64,000 bases of DNA from Selenomonas ruminantium subsp. ruminantium ATCC 12561 (lineage in GTDB: Bacteria > Bacillota > Negativicutes > Selenomonadales > Selenomonadaceae), in assembly GCF_000424065.1 (NCBI RefSeq), contig NZ_AUJE01000016.1, positions 1 through 64,000 on the forward strand, given 5' to 3'. Shown here piece by piece: positions 34,501 through 43,369 of this stretch. The position numbers and the translations under genes were made by a program. Within the stretch, counting starts at the first letter, position 1. Every line of letters begins with the position of its first letter. Under the pieces are notes generated by a model. That model did not search any database. It had not been told where the DNA came from and worked only from the letters and a program-made list of their open reading frames with translations.

Positions 34501-35427
34501 TCAACATCCTTTTTGAAAAAGAACTTTGCTCACTTCTGCAACAATCTGCTCAATGCCAATCCCATTTAACGTCTTCACTTCACCATAGCTGCCATACCCC
34601 TCTGAAAATCCTTTTAATCCCAACCTTTGAAATTTAGCCGGCTTTCCGTATTCGGCAATCACTTCTGCTACAGCACTGCCTAAGCCACCGATAATGCTAT
34701 GGTCTTCCACTGTCAAAATTGCACCGGTTTCTTCGACTGCATTTTTTATGATTTCCTGGTCAATTGGCTTGATAGTATGGATATTAATAACTCTTGCCTG
34801 AATTCCCTGTGTTGCAAGCTTTTCTGCTGCTTCCAGCACATCATACAAAATACTGCCCGTACCGATCAGTGTTATATCTGTTCCTTCTCTTAGGACTACA
34901 CCTTTCCCAATGGTAAACGTGTAGTCTTTGTTATAAATTTCCGGTTCTCGATTTGTTCCCAATCGCAAGTATACCGGACCTTGATGTTTATAAACTGCTA
35001 AAGTCGCTTTTTTTACTTCCATTGGACTTGCAGGACATACCAAGGTGAGATTAGGCATTGCACGCAGACCGCCCATATCTTCTGTTGCATGATGTGTTGG
35101 ACCTAATGCACTGTATACCTCACCTGCTCCAGTGCCGACAATTTTCACATTTTGTTTCTGCAGGCAAATATCATTACGAATAAATTCGAAGGCTCGATAA
35201 GCTAAAAATGCTCCTATCGTATAGGCAAAAGGTATCTTTCCACAGGAAGCCATGCCAGCTGCCATCCCCAGCATATTGGCTTCAGAAATTCCCATATTCA
35301 GATATTGCTGGGAAAAATCCTGACGATATTTATCATATACGATTGCACCATTATCTGAAATCAATGCATATACGCGCTTATCCTTTTTAGCTAGTTCATA
35401 TAATGTATCCAGATACGCTGTCCTCAT
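34501..35427 (-). CDS. Transketolase, C-terminal subunit
   Basis: 308 residues covering the pyrimidine-binding and C-terminal domains of a split transketolase: YALISDNGAIVYD, the GISEANMLGMAAGMAS block with the catalytic Glu that contacts thiamine diphosphate, and RLGTNREPEIY. It pairs with the N-terminal subunit gene just upstream (two bases apart). Together they would move a two-carbon ketol unit between sugar phosphates in the cytoplasm. A dedicated copy in a glycan cassette suggests synthesis of a special sugar phosphate such as sedoheptulose-7-phosphate, or a branched sugar. Confidence 0.88.
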   Translation of the reverse strand: MRTAYLDTLYELAKKDKRVYALISDNGAIVYDKYRQDFSQQYLNMGISEANMLGMAAGMASCGKIPFAYTIGAFLAYRAFEFIRNDICLQKQNVKIVGTGAGEVYSALGPTHHATEDMGGLRAMPNLTLVCPASPMEVKKATLAVYKHQGPVYLRLGTNREPEIYNKDYTFTIGKGVVLREGTDITLIGTGSILYDVLEAAEKLATQGIQARVINIHTIKPIDQEIIKNAVEETGAILTVEDHSIIGGLGSAVAEVIAEYGKPAKFQRLGLKGFSEGYGSYGEVKTLNGIGIEQIVAEVSKVLFQKGC

Positions 35428-35429
35428 AC

Positions 35430-36260
35430 TTATGCCTCACTTTGTTGCAAATCATCATCAACTAGTCCCAGTTCTTTCATAAGAATTGGCAGCTCCTGTT
35501 CATTAGGCATGCGGTAATGCCAAAGTGGCATGCCTTCCATAAAAGATACACCCTTGCCTTTGATGGTATGTGCAACCACCAAAGTAGGCTTTCCTTTTTT
35601 TCGTGCCAATAGTGCATTTCTTATCTCGTTGTGATTATGCCCATCGATTTCCAACACATTCCAACCAAATGCTTTCCATTTTTCTCCTAATGGCTGCATA
35701 CGAACAATATTCTCCAATTTATCCATTGCCTGCAACTTGTTGTGGTCAATAATCACAGTTAGGTTATCCAATTCCAGTGTAGTTGCTGAAAGCGCCCCCT
35801 CCCAAATAGAACCTTCCTGACATTCTCCATCTCCCAAAACAACATAAGTATGAGCTGATTTTTCATCCACTTTATTCGCATAAGCGATACCTATCGCAAA
35901 GGACAAACCATGTCCCAAAGCACCAGTGGATGCTTCCACGCCTGGAATATCATACAATTTCGGGTGTCCACCAAATTTTGACCCCGGTTTCCCCACATGC
36001 CAAAGTTCTTCTTCCGGAAAATAGCCCGCCATAGCTAGTGCTGCATATAAAGCATAGCAGGCATGCCCTTTACTCATTATAAAACGATCACGCTCTGCCC
36101 AGTCTGGTCTCTGTGCATCATATTTCATTACATCGCCAAAATATAAGACACTTAGAATATCTGTAACAGAAAATGCTGCCCCCAAATGTCCACCGCCGGC
36201 ATGATATGCTATTTGGAACTCTTTTTTACGCATTTCTTTAGCTTGCTTTTCTGTATACAT
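35430..36260 (-). CDS. Transketolase, N-terminal subunit
   Basis: 276 residues with the thiamine-diphosphate-binding domain: HAGGGHLGAAFSVTDIL, KGHACYALYAAL, and GDGECQEGSIWEG followed by NLTVIIDHNKLQ, the metal/diphosphate motif (GDG...N) of the family. Length fits the small N-terminal half of split transketolases. Start after AAGGGA. Co-translated with the C-terminal half. Downstream of two radical SAM genes. Confidence 0.9.
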   Translation of the reverse strand: MYTEKQAKEMRKKEFQIAYHAGGGHLGAAFSVTDILSVLYFGDVMKYDAQRPDWAERDRFIMSKGHACYALYAALAMAGYFPEEELWHVGKPGSKFGGHPKLYDIPGVEASTGALGHGLSFAIGIAYANKVDEKSAHTYVVLGDGECQEGSIWEGALSATTLELDNLTVIIDHNKLQAMDKLENIVRMQPLGEKWKAFGWNVLEIDGHNHNEIRNALLARKKGKPTLVVAHTIKGKGVSFMEGMPLWHYRMPNEQELPILMKELGLVDDDLQQSEA

Positions 36261-36278
36261 GCTTTGTCCCTTCTCTGC

Positions 36279-37367
36279 TTACAAAAAATTTACATGAGCT
36301 CTATCCATGGAAAAGAACTGATTCAACAGGATATTTCGATCATCATAGACACAATGTTCCCGACAAATATTATGTGCATTAAACTGCCTAAATTTTTGTG
36401 TTGTTTCTCTTGAATACCACAAATCCTTGAACCGCTGCTTTCCTAAGTCACCAATACAACCATTGGAAAGATAAGCTTTATCGTGACAATAGTAAACCTT
36501 TGCATTTGCAGCGATAACACATACCATTTCCTTGATATAGCATTGTGTATAAGCACGATCAAAAATCATGGTTCCGTTTTTTACGCGCTGAAAGTCGCTT
36601 GTATACAAATCAACAATGCGAAAATGTTCATCATCAAGCTCTGCCTTTGCTTTTCGTAAATCTTCCATGACGCGTTCTTTGAACGGTTCATGATATTTTT
36701 CTGTTTCATTGCTGAACAACGGGGCAAATTTTATATGATTAGCTCCTAGAGATTTCATAAGTTCAGCCATCTCTCTTACATAGGAGAAATTTTCTTTTCC
36801 AACCACAAAATTTATGCCCAGTTCACAGTTATTATCTTTTTGCTTGGCAAAAGCCTCAATCTTGTTACATAATTTATCAAACGTACCTGCTGGCACACCA
36901 CGCAATCGGGAATAAAGTGCATCCCTGCTGGCATCTACCGAAAGCCGCACCCATTTTGCATGGGATAAAAGCTCTGCATTTTGCCCTTGCAACAGCGTTC
37001 CATTCGTAATGATGGACAAATCAATGCCTGCATCCAAAATCTTTTGCATCGTCTCAGCAATGTATGGATATGCTAATGGTTCTCCCCCACCACTAAACGT
37101 AACAGCGCGAACGCCCATCTCCTGCATATCTTTACATATTTCCAACATCTTATCGTGTGGAATGTAATCTGCAGGATTATATTCATCCAGCGTGAGATAA
37201 GGATTTTTATAATGACAGTAATAACAATTCTGATTACATACATTAGTAGGCTTAATTCGGATGTATATAGGCGCTACGCGTTCTCCCTTTTCAATTTTTT
37301 TCAGTAATTCTGCATGATGAAATATTTTCAAATTGCTATAAGGCGATGCCTTGATATCCATATCCAT
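36279..37367 (-). CDS. Radical SAM/SPASM-like protein
   Basis: 362 residues. Cys44, Cys48 and Cys51 in CNQNCYYC bind the SAM cluster; TFSGGGEPL is the GGE motif. C-terminal CYIKEMVCV, YYCHDKAY and CREHCVYDDRN look like auxiliary-cluster ligands. The last residues are AHVNFL, almost the same as the end of the next radical SAM protein (AHVNFI), suggesting the two interact or descend from one ancestor. Probably acts on a nucleotide sugar or sugar phosphate made by the surrounding enzymes (epimerisation, dehydration or methyl transfer). Reaction unknown. Confidence 0.85.
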   Translation of the reverse strand: MDMDIKASPYSNLKIFHHAELLKKIEKGERVAPIYIRIKPTNVCNQNCYYCHYKNPYLTLDEYNPADYIPHDKMLEICKDMQEMGVRAVTFSGGGEPLAYPYIAETMQKILDAGIDLSIITNGTLLQGQNAELLSHAKWVRLSVDASRDALYSRLRGVPAGTFDKLCNKIEAFAKQKDNNCELGINFVVGKENFSYVREMAELMKSLGANHIKFAPLFSNETEKYHEPFKERVMEDLRKAKAELDDEHFRIVDLYTSDFQRVKNGTMIFDRAYTQCYIKEMVCVIAANAKVYYCHDKAYLSNGCIGDLGKQRFKDLWYSRETTQKFRQFNAHNICREHCVYDDRNILLNQFFSMDRAHVNFL

Positions 37368-37373
37368 TGCTCC

Positions 37374-38432
37374 TCAGATAAAATTTACATGTGCGCCAGG
37401 ATTCTTCAACACATGCAGGTATTTGTTGATTTCGTCTAATCGACAGTTTTTCCGGCAATGCGCATGAATGAACTTACAGTCAAAAGCAGCTCTTATCTTC
37501 TTTGCCCGTTCCGACTCCCATATCTCAGGAAAAGTCTGCTCATGAATATTGCCATAAATAAAATCGTCCTGCCCCATGAATACAATACAGGGGAATAAAT
37601 TCCCTGCTGCATCCATATAGGTCATAAAGTTCAAGCCTTCGCAATCGGAATAGGGCTTTTCCATATTCAGATTGTCAATTGATTGGGAACGGAAATAGAT
37701 TTTGAAATTTTCTGTTTCATATTCTTTTACTTCCCGTCCAATTTCCTCAGCCTCAGAGTAATCCACGGTGATTTTAGCCTTGCTGGAAGGGTGTTGGGAA
37801 AAAGGTTTTACCGTAAAGTAGTCAAAGCCCATTTCCCTCACCATCCGGGCAAGCTGTACGATTTCGGATTTATTTTCCGGCAGCAGCAATAACTGCGCCC
37901 CCAAAGTTGTGGACAATTTTTGCTGCCGCTTAACCATAGCCACATCTGCCATATTTTGTAAAGCACGTTTTAAGTCGCCTTTTCTGCACTGATGAATTTT
38001 TTCATAGGTTTCATCTGTTGCCCCAGCTATGCTAAATCTTATCCAGGACAAAGCTGACATACAATCCACAGCTTTTTCTTTCGTGAACAGGACACCATTC
38101 GTAGACATAGCTGCATCAATGCCGTATTTCTTTGTTCGCTGAATGATTTCTGGCGCATCCGGATGAGTTAGCGGTTCTCCCTCTCCGGCATAAATAATGC
38201 TTTTCAAGCCTTTTTTTCCCATAAGTTCCAAATTAGCAAGAAAAATATCTTTAGGCAAAAGCTTTGGCTTGTATTCCATATAGTCTACAGCGCAGAAAAT
38301 ACAACGGTGATTGCAGGCGCCAGAAAGCCCCACTTCCATCTCTATAGGATATATCTGTTTGCCTGAAAGCCAATCAGCTACTCTCTGCGGATGATAGAGG
38401 AGTTTATGTGAATCCATACGTATATCTTCCAT
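37374..38432 (-). CDS. Radical SAM/SPASM protein
   Basis: 352 residues from the ATG at 38432 after GAGGAGG. Cys40, Cys44 and Cys47 in CNHRCIFC, then IYAGEGEPLTHP. A SPASM-type C-terminus has DCEGLNFMTYMDAAGN, PCIVFMGQDDF and CKFIHAHCRKNC, ending AHVNFI. Its start overlaps the end of the HldE-like gene only if the upstream in-frame codon at 38450 is used. Forms a pair with the radical SAM gene downstream; both probably modify the same cassette sugar. Confidence 0.87.
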   Translation of the reverse strand: MEDIRMDSHKLLYHPQRVADWLSGKQIYPIEMEVGLSGACNHRCIFCAVDYMEYKPKLLPKDIFLANLELMGKKGLKSIIYAGEGEPLTHPDAPEIIQRTKKYGIDAAMSTNGVLFTKEKAVDCMSALSWIRFSIAGATDETYEKIHQCRKGDLKRALQNMADVAMVKRQQKLSTTLGAQLLLLPENKSEIVQLARMVREMGFDYFTVKPFSQHPSSKAKITVDYSEAEEIGREVKEYETENFKIYFRSQSIDNLNMEKPYSDCEGLNFMTYMDAAGNLFPCIVFMGQDDFIYGNIHEQTFPEIWESERAKKIRAAFDCKFIHAHCRKNCRLDEINKYLHVLKNPGAHVNFI

Positions 38433-38442
38433 TGCATCCTCC

Positions 38443-39975
38443 TCAAACATTCATCAATGTATTAGCATATTTCAACACATTTACTTTCTCGACAGCATCC
38501 TTGTTCCCCACGATATTTGCTCCTAATGCTCCGGCAATATTGCCCATAAGCAGGCTTACTTCTTTAGGAACGCGCACAGCCGCATAAATACCAGCTATCG
38601 CATAGAATGCATCACCTGCTCCCACGGTATCCTTTACCAGCAGTGTAAATGCGGGACAGGATTGGAATTCCCCGTTTTGATAGCAGCAGGCTCCATCCGA
38701 ACCTCTTGTCAGCCATCCCTCTGTTCCCAGATGCTCATTCAACTTTCGCAAGGCCCTTTCCTCGTTCTCAGCCAGTTCGGGATATGCTAATCGCAATTCT
38801 CGTTCATCTAAGCTAAAAGCATCTGCATGGTGATACTTGGTGATAAGATTCATCCCATAATTTGATGAGTTTGTCTGGCAGTTCAGTACAAGAAAATTCG
38901 CCTTTTCCTGCAGTAACTCTGCCATTTCTTCATCAATAAGCCCATGACCAAAATCACAAAGAAATACCACATCATACTCAGGCAGCTTTTCTTTTAAGGC
39001 ATTCATCAGCTTGATTCGAGATTCCCCAGCTAATTTTCGTCCCTTGGCTATATTATTCACAGCAAAGAGTTTCCGATACTCTTCCCGTTTAGCGTTCCGC
39101 ACCAAATAACGCTGTTTTACAATTGTAGGCTGTTCCGCACTAGTAATAATCTGCAATTGCATTTGCTCCGCTAAATCTTTATGCAGCCGATCCTGTATGG
39201 CATGTTCATTACCTATCATGGAAAGCAATGTTACATTCGGTGTAAAGCTTGCCAAATGCCTTGCTATTGCAGCAGCGCCGCCTAAATATTCCTCACTGGA
39301 CTCAATACGAGCTGAATAACCCATATCCTTACTCATAAGTCCTTGAACATCACAGTAGGTATATTTATCAATGATTATTTCCCCTATAACCAAAACCTTC
39401 AAGTTCTCAACCTGTTCTGACCATTGCAGGATATCTTCCATCCCATATCTTTTCTTGAATTCCTGCATATAGGTACAAACTTCTTCTGAAAGACCTGAAA
39501 GCCCTCTATTAATCAATTTTGTCGAGCTGAAAACCTGGCCACCTGTGAAACGCAGCCTGCCTCCATGGCTCTCCACCAGTTCCCGTTCTTCCCGTATCTT
39601 TCCAGTCATATCCGCAGATTCATCTGCGTATTCACTGCCTTTGACATAAAAATCCGGTTCTACAACTTCAACAATGTCATCCACGGTATATCCTTCAGAT
39701 AGCAGCACATAATCCACACATTCTAAAGCTGCCAAAAATTTAAGCCGCATATCATCGTTAAAGTAGGGACGACCAGGCCCTTTACGAACATATTTTGCTG
39801 ATGTAATGGATACGACTAGCACATCTCCCATTTTTTTTGCCTGTTCCAAATGGATGATATGTCCCGGATGTACCAAATCAAAAACGCCATGACATAGTAC
39901 AATCTTTTTATTTTCCTTTTTCAAAGCAGGGCGAATCACCGCTTGAAAATCTGCCTTGCTTACAACCTTTCCCAT
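38443..39975 (-). CDS. HldE-like bifunctional nucleotidyltransferase/kinase, domains in reversed order
   Basis: About 510 residues. The N-terminal 160 residues are a cytidylyltransferase-type nucleotidyltransferase with HGVFDLVHPGHI (residues 29-40) and a KYVRKGPGRP loop. From about 175 on is a PfkB/ribokinase-type kinase with VIGEIIIDKY and DTVGAGDAFYA, the anion-hole and catalytic Asp. E. coli HldE has kinase first and transferase second; here the order is swapped. Together the domains could phosphorylate and activate a heptose phosphate as an NDP-sugar. Neighbouring GmhA-like and epimerase genes support this. Start at 39975 after GAGGTG. Confidence 0.85.
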   Translation of the reverse strand: MGKVVSKADFQAVIRPALKKENKKIVLCHGVFDLVHPGHIIHLEQAKKMGDVLVVSITSAKYVRKGPGRPYFNDDMRLKFLAALECVDYVLLSEGYTVDDIVEVVEPDFYVKGSEYADESADMTGKIREERELVESHGGRLRFTGGQVFSSTKLINRGLSGLSEEVCTYMQEFKKRYGMEDILQWSEQVENLKVLVIGEIIIDKYTYCDVQGLMSKDMGYSARIESSEEYLGGAAAIARHLASFTPNVTLLSMIGNEHAIQDRLHKDLAEQMQLQIITSAEQPTIVKQRYLVRNAKREEYRKLFAVNNIAKGRKLAGESRIKLMNALKEKLPEYDVVFLCDFGHGLIDEEMAELLQEKANFLVLNCQTNSSNYGMNLITKYHHADAFSLDERELRLAYPELAENEERALRKLNEHLGTEGWLTRGSDGACCYQNGEFQSCPAFTLLVKDTVGAGDAFYAIAGIYAAVRVPKEVSLLMGNIAGALGANIVGNKDAVEKVNVLKYANTLMNV

Positions 39976-40014
39976 GAAACCACACCTCAATATCAGCAAA
40001 ATGTCCGTTATCAC

Positions 40015-41007
40015 TTACCCTAAATACTTAAACCAATCTTTAGTCGCATCCTTTATCGTCTCCGGTGTCCACACAGGGGCTTTGCGCCAATAATCAATAT
40101 TATCTAAAATATGCTGCACACCTTCCTCCAAGGTTACTTTTGGATGCCAGTGCAACATTTGATTGATTTTCTGCGTGTCAGCCCAAGTACAATCCGGCTC
40201 TCCGGGACGTTTCGGAATATGCACGACTTCCGCATCTTTACCGCCCAAAAGTTCTACCAAACGATTAACCGAATAAGTATGTTCGCTGCCTACATTAAAT
40301 CGTTCTCCCACGACATCCGATTGTGCTGCAGTATAAAACGCATCCACAATATCTGTAACGTAGGTAAAATCTCGGGTCTGCTCCCCTGTTCCCACTATGG
40401 TATAAGGCTTCCCTGCCAGCTTTTGCCCTAAAAATACACCAAAAACTGCACCATAAGTACCAGACGTACGCGAACGTGGGCCATAAACATTGAACAAGCA
40501 AAGCGAAACCACCGGCAATTTGTAGACTTTGCTCCAATGCAATGCCAATTCTTCACCCAAACGCTTGGTCAAAGCATAGGGATATTCAGGACGAATATCT
40601 GCCAGCTCATCTGTCGGAAATTTATCCGGAATACCATAGCAAGAGGAAGACGCTGTATAGAGAAATTTTTTCACACCTGCTTTATGCGCTGCTTGTAATA
40701 CGGAAAACGTACCATCCACATTGGAATGGAAATAATCTTCCGGACGTTGAATGGACGGAACAATATCTGCCAAAGCCGCCATATGAAACACCCAGTCAAC
40801 ATCTTGAAATAGCGGCATAATTTTTTCATGATTGCAGATATCTTCCTGCACAATAGTAAGTCTTTCATTATCTTTATGATGCGCAAGGTTTTCCAACCGC
40901 CCTGTACTACAATTGTCGATAACGCATACTTCGTGCCCTTCGGCCAGCAATCGATCCACCATATGTGAACCGATGAATCCACAACCTCCTGTTACCAACG
41001 ATTTCAT
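40015..41007 (-). CDS. NAD-dependent epimerase/dehydratase (NDP-sugar)
   Basis: About 330 residues from the ATG at 41007. Extended short-chain dehydrogenase: TGGCGFIGSHM, then HMAALADIVPS, ASSSCYG and the catalytic pair in YPYALTKR, NVYGPRSRTSG, and RDFTYVTDIV. Related to UDP-glucose 4-epimerase and HldD-type enzymes. In this cassette it likely acts on the activated heptose or related sugar. No GmhB phosphatase gene is seen, so the exact route stays open. Confidence 0.85.
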   Translation of the reverse strand: MKSLVTGGCGFIGSHMVDRLLAEGHEVCVIDNCSTGRLENLAHHKDNERLTIVQEDICNHEKIMPLFQDVDWVFHMAALADIVPSIQRPEDYFHSNVDGTFSVLQAAHKAGVKKFLYTASSSCYGIPDKFPTDELADIRPEYPYALTKRLGEELALHWSKVYKLPVVSLCLFNVYGPRSRTSGTYGAVFGVFLGQKLAGKPYTIVGTGEQTRDFTYVTDIVDAFYTAAQSDVVGERFNVGSEHTYSVNRLVELLGGKDAEVVHIPKRPGEPDCTWADTQKINQMLHWHPKVTLEEGVQHILDNIDYWRKAPVWTPETIKDATKDWFKYLG

Positions 41008-41024
41008 ATGATTCCCCACCTTCT

Positions 41025-41597
41025 TTAAAATTTTGCTCCATCCCGCTCCAAAATCGTGTCTACCACCTGCTGAAGGATGATGGTATGAATGGATTCAACT
41101 ATCCCATATTTATTACAAGGAACATAGACATTGATGTCACCTTTCTGTTTTGCCTTGTTATCCGAGTCAAACCCCGTAAATGTAATGACAAAACCTTTTT
41201 TCTCCTTTACCGTATCAATAGCACTGATAATATTGGAAGAGTTTCCTGAACTGCTAATCGCTACAAGCAAATCTCCCTGTTTCGCCCAAAAAGCCAACGG
41301 ACGAGAAAAAATATTTTCATAACCATAATCGTTGCTCATACATGTCATCACGGCATTGTCATAGAGACTATAGGTATTCATGCCACCGTTTTTCATAAAA
41401 TCTGCAGTCATATGACTAGCAATGGCAGCGCTGCCACCATTGCCAATAAAAAAAATCTGGCTGCCAGCCTGTTTATATTTGGTAAACGCATTTACCAAAA
41501 GCTGCACACCATCTTCATATGAAGAACATGTTTGACAACCTTGCAAAAACTCTGTAGCACGAAGTTTTTCTATCAATCGCTGAATATATGATTTCAT
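41025..41597 (-). CDS. GmhA-like sedoheptulose-7-phosphate isomerase (SIS domain)
   Basis: 190 residues, the GmhA length, with a single SIS domain. GNGGSAAIASHMTADF (residues 53-67) and the loop SSSGNSSNI are the phosphate-binding motifs, and the C-terminal HTIILQQVVDTI helix carries the His used in isomerisation. It should convert sedoheptulose-7-phosphate to a D-glycero-heptose-7-phosphate. The transketolase pair in the same operon can make sedoheptulose-7-phosphate, which supports a self-contained heptose pathway. Confidence 0.85.
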   Translation of the reverse strand: MKSYIQRLIEKLRATEFLQGCQTCSSYEDGVQLLVNAFTKYKQAGSQIFFIGNGGSAAIASHMTADFMKNGGMNTYSLYDNAVMTCMSNDYGYENIFSRPLAFWAKQGDLLVAISSSGNSSNIISAIDTVKEKKGFVITFTGFDSDNKAKQKGDINVYVPCNKYGIVESIHTIILQQVVDTILERDGAKF

Positions 41598-41608
41598 TTC
41601 ACACCTGC

Positions 41609-42955
41609 TTATACGCTTTCTTCAAACAGCGGTTCTCGTAATTCAACATTTTGCAACATTAACATTACGGGCTTGCCAGCGGATTGAAACAATTCCACTA
41701 AACTGCTTTCCCCCCCATAATATCCATCGCTAACTGCTATGGCTCGATGCAAATCTGGAGAATCATCATATATTCCCCAACCTTCACTTCGATAGCGCTC
41801 TATCATCTTTTGATACCGTGCACCAATTTCTGGTACCTTTGATTTGATTGTAGCTTCAAACAGTGGATGTGGTCTCCATAGCAACGCTATTTCATCTTGC
41901 CGTTCGTAGAATGTCTGGAACACCCACTCCATCTTGTCCAGCAAAATCTCCTTGTACTCCAATAAACCAGCCAAGCTCACATTATACAGGATAACTTTTT
42001 TCCTTGTACCATCCTTTTTCTCGATTATGCGTCGCCAACTTTCTGGTAAACGAATATCCTCTCTTTTGGTCGATAATACCTTATCAAATTTAGGCGATCC
42101 TAGGCCCAGGATACGTTTTTCCCAATATAATCGATCCTTATTGGTATATTTCACCAGAAGCCGTATATATGCCTCACGCATATTTTCAGACTGTACAATG
42201 GTAAGATGGGCATTTCTCACGCCCTCTCCATGAAAAAGAAAATGGGCAATTCCTTCGAGGGATTCTTCATCATCTAAATCCGGCTCTTCCAGCACAAAAT
42301 ATGGAATATATACTAACTTGTCCGTATACTCTTTCAAATAGCGTGAATAATATTTCGTAGCAACAGATGTCACAAAATTATAATTGTCATACGGATTTTG
42401 TATCACAATCACATCCGGATGCATCTCCTCGAGATCAACATTCCTGTAATCCACCACGGATACATATTGGGGAAATTCTGCAGCCTCACAGTGCCATTCC
42501 CGCACTCCGCCCTCTGGGTCTCTGTCGCAATATGGTATCACCACCACATAAGGAACTACGTTTTCCGAATCATCCACTGCCGCCTGCCATACGGACTCCA
42601 TGGAATCCCACATACTGGCCTTATATGGTAAAAAAACGATTTCTTTCTTGAAATGCTCCTCCCTGCGGGTCTCCATCACAATATGTTCCAGCAGATCCTT
42701 GCATAGCCTCACAATCTCTTCAGTATCTCTCCCAGCTTCTCCTGAGATTATCTGCTTGACAGCCATGATCAGGCCGTCATAAACCTCACCATATTGAGCA
42801 TAGTTGCTCCCCGTCATTCCCTGCTGACAAAGATCCCTGGCCTCTTCCAGATTGTGAAGAACGGGATGCAATTTCTGCGGATGCGCGGTGGCTGCCATAT
42901 TCATGGTTACATATGCGGATTTCAGCTTAGATAAGATTCTGCTTTTGATAGCCAT
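41609..42955 (-). CDS. GT-B transferase, CDP-glycerol/polyol phosphotransferase-like
   Basis: 448 residues from the ATG at 42955, seven bases after CGGGAGG. The C-terminal half has ALLWRPHPLFE (an HP motif) and DGYYGGESSLVELFQSAGKPVML, typical of the CDP-glycerol glycerophosphotransferase-like GT-B fold. The N-terminal 100 residues are helical. It could use the CDP-pentitol predicted from the TarI/TarJ genes or the NDP-heptose of its own operon; I cannot decide. It opens the minus-strand cassette and faces a divergent plus-strand promoter. A seven-G run lies in the GGES codons. Confidence 0.7.
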   Translation of the reverse strand: MAIKSRILSKLKSAYVTMNMAATAHPQKLHPVLHNLEEARDLCQQGMTGSNYAQYGEVYDGLIMAVKQIISGEAGRDTEEIVRLCKDLLEHIVMETRREEHFKKEIVFLPYKASMWDSMESVWQAAVDDSENVVPYVVVIPYCDRDPEGGVREWHCEAAEFPQYVSVVDYRNVDLEEMHPDVIVIQNPYDNYNFVTSVATKYYSRYLKEYTDKLVYIPYFVLEEPDLDDEESLEGIAHFLFHGEGVRNAHLTIVQSENMREAYIRLLVKYTNKDRLYWEKRILGLGSPKFDKVLSTKREDIRLPESWRRIIEKKDGTRKKVILYNVSLAGLLEYKEILLDKMEWVFQTFYERQDEIALLWRPHPLFEATIKSKVPEIGARYQKMIERYRSEGWGIYDDSPDLHRAIAVSDGYYGGESSLVELFQSAGKPVMLMLQNVELREPLFEESV

Positions 42956-43218
42956 GGGAATCGCCTCCCGGAACATTACACGAAAAATCTTTTAATTGTC
43001 TCAAAAATAAATCCTTTTTAAAGTTATATTCTACATGAATATCACATTTCCTTCCTGCACAAGCAAGATGTTATATTCTAAATATTATGTCATATTGTTT
43101 TATAAGCTTTGCTAAACAAATTATGCCCCAACTATAAATCCAGAGCATAGATAGTGTATTCACAAAAACATGACAACTGTCAAGCGGAGGTTGGTAAATC
43201 ACAGCTGTTCAAAAAAAC

Positions 43219-43247
43219 TTGACAAGTGTTCATATTACGTGTAATAT
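43219..43247 (+). promoter_or_regulatory. Consensus sigma-70 promoter
   Basis: TTGACA (43219-43224), 17 bases, TAATAT (43242-43247). This is the strongest promoter seen in the window and drives the NYN-domain and O-heptosyltransferase genes. Confidence 0.8.
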
Positions 43248-43254
43248 AAAATTA

Positions 43255-43269
43255 CCTATTTCAAATAGG
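43255..43269 (+). promoter_or_regulatory. Palindrome at the transcription start
   Basis: CCTATTT and AAATAGG around a single C lie just after the -10 element, at the expected +1 to +15. A likely operator or a short leader hairpin. Confidence 0.45.
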
Positions 43270-43287
43270 CAACTCAATATGCTAAAC

Positions 43288-43342
43288 AGGTCCTTGGCTG
43301 TACGCGCTCTTACAATACAAGAGTTGCAGACCCCCTGGACCT
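43288..43342 (+). other. Folded 5' leader before the NYN gene
   Basis: AGGTCC (43288-43293) can pair with GGACCT (43337-43342), and inside CTCTT (43307-43311) with AAGAG (43319-43323). A T-rich stretch follows. Could be an attenuator-like structure; evidence is limited to base pairing. The rest of the 414-base gap between the divergent genes holds only the promoter and palindrome described. Confidence 0.3.
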
Positions 43343-43369
43343 CTTTTATTTACATTAAGGAGATCATAC

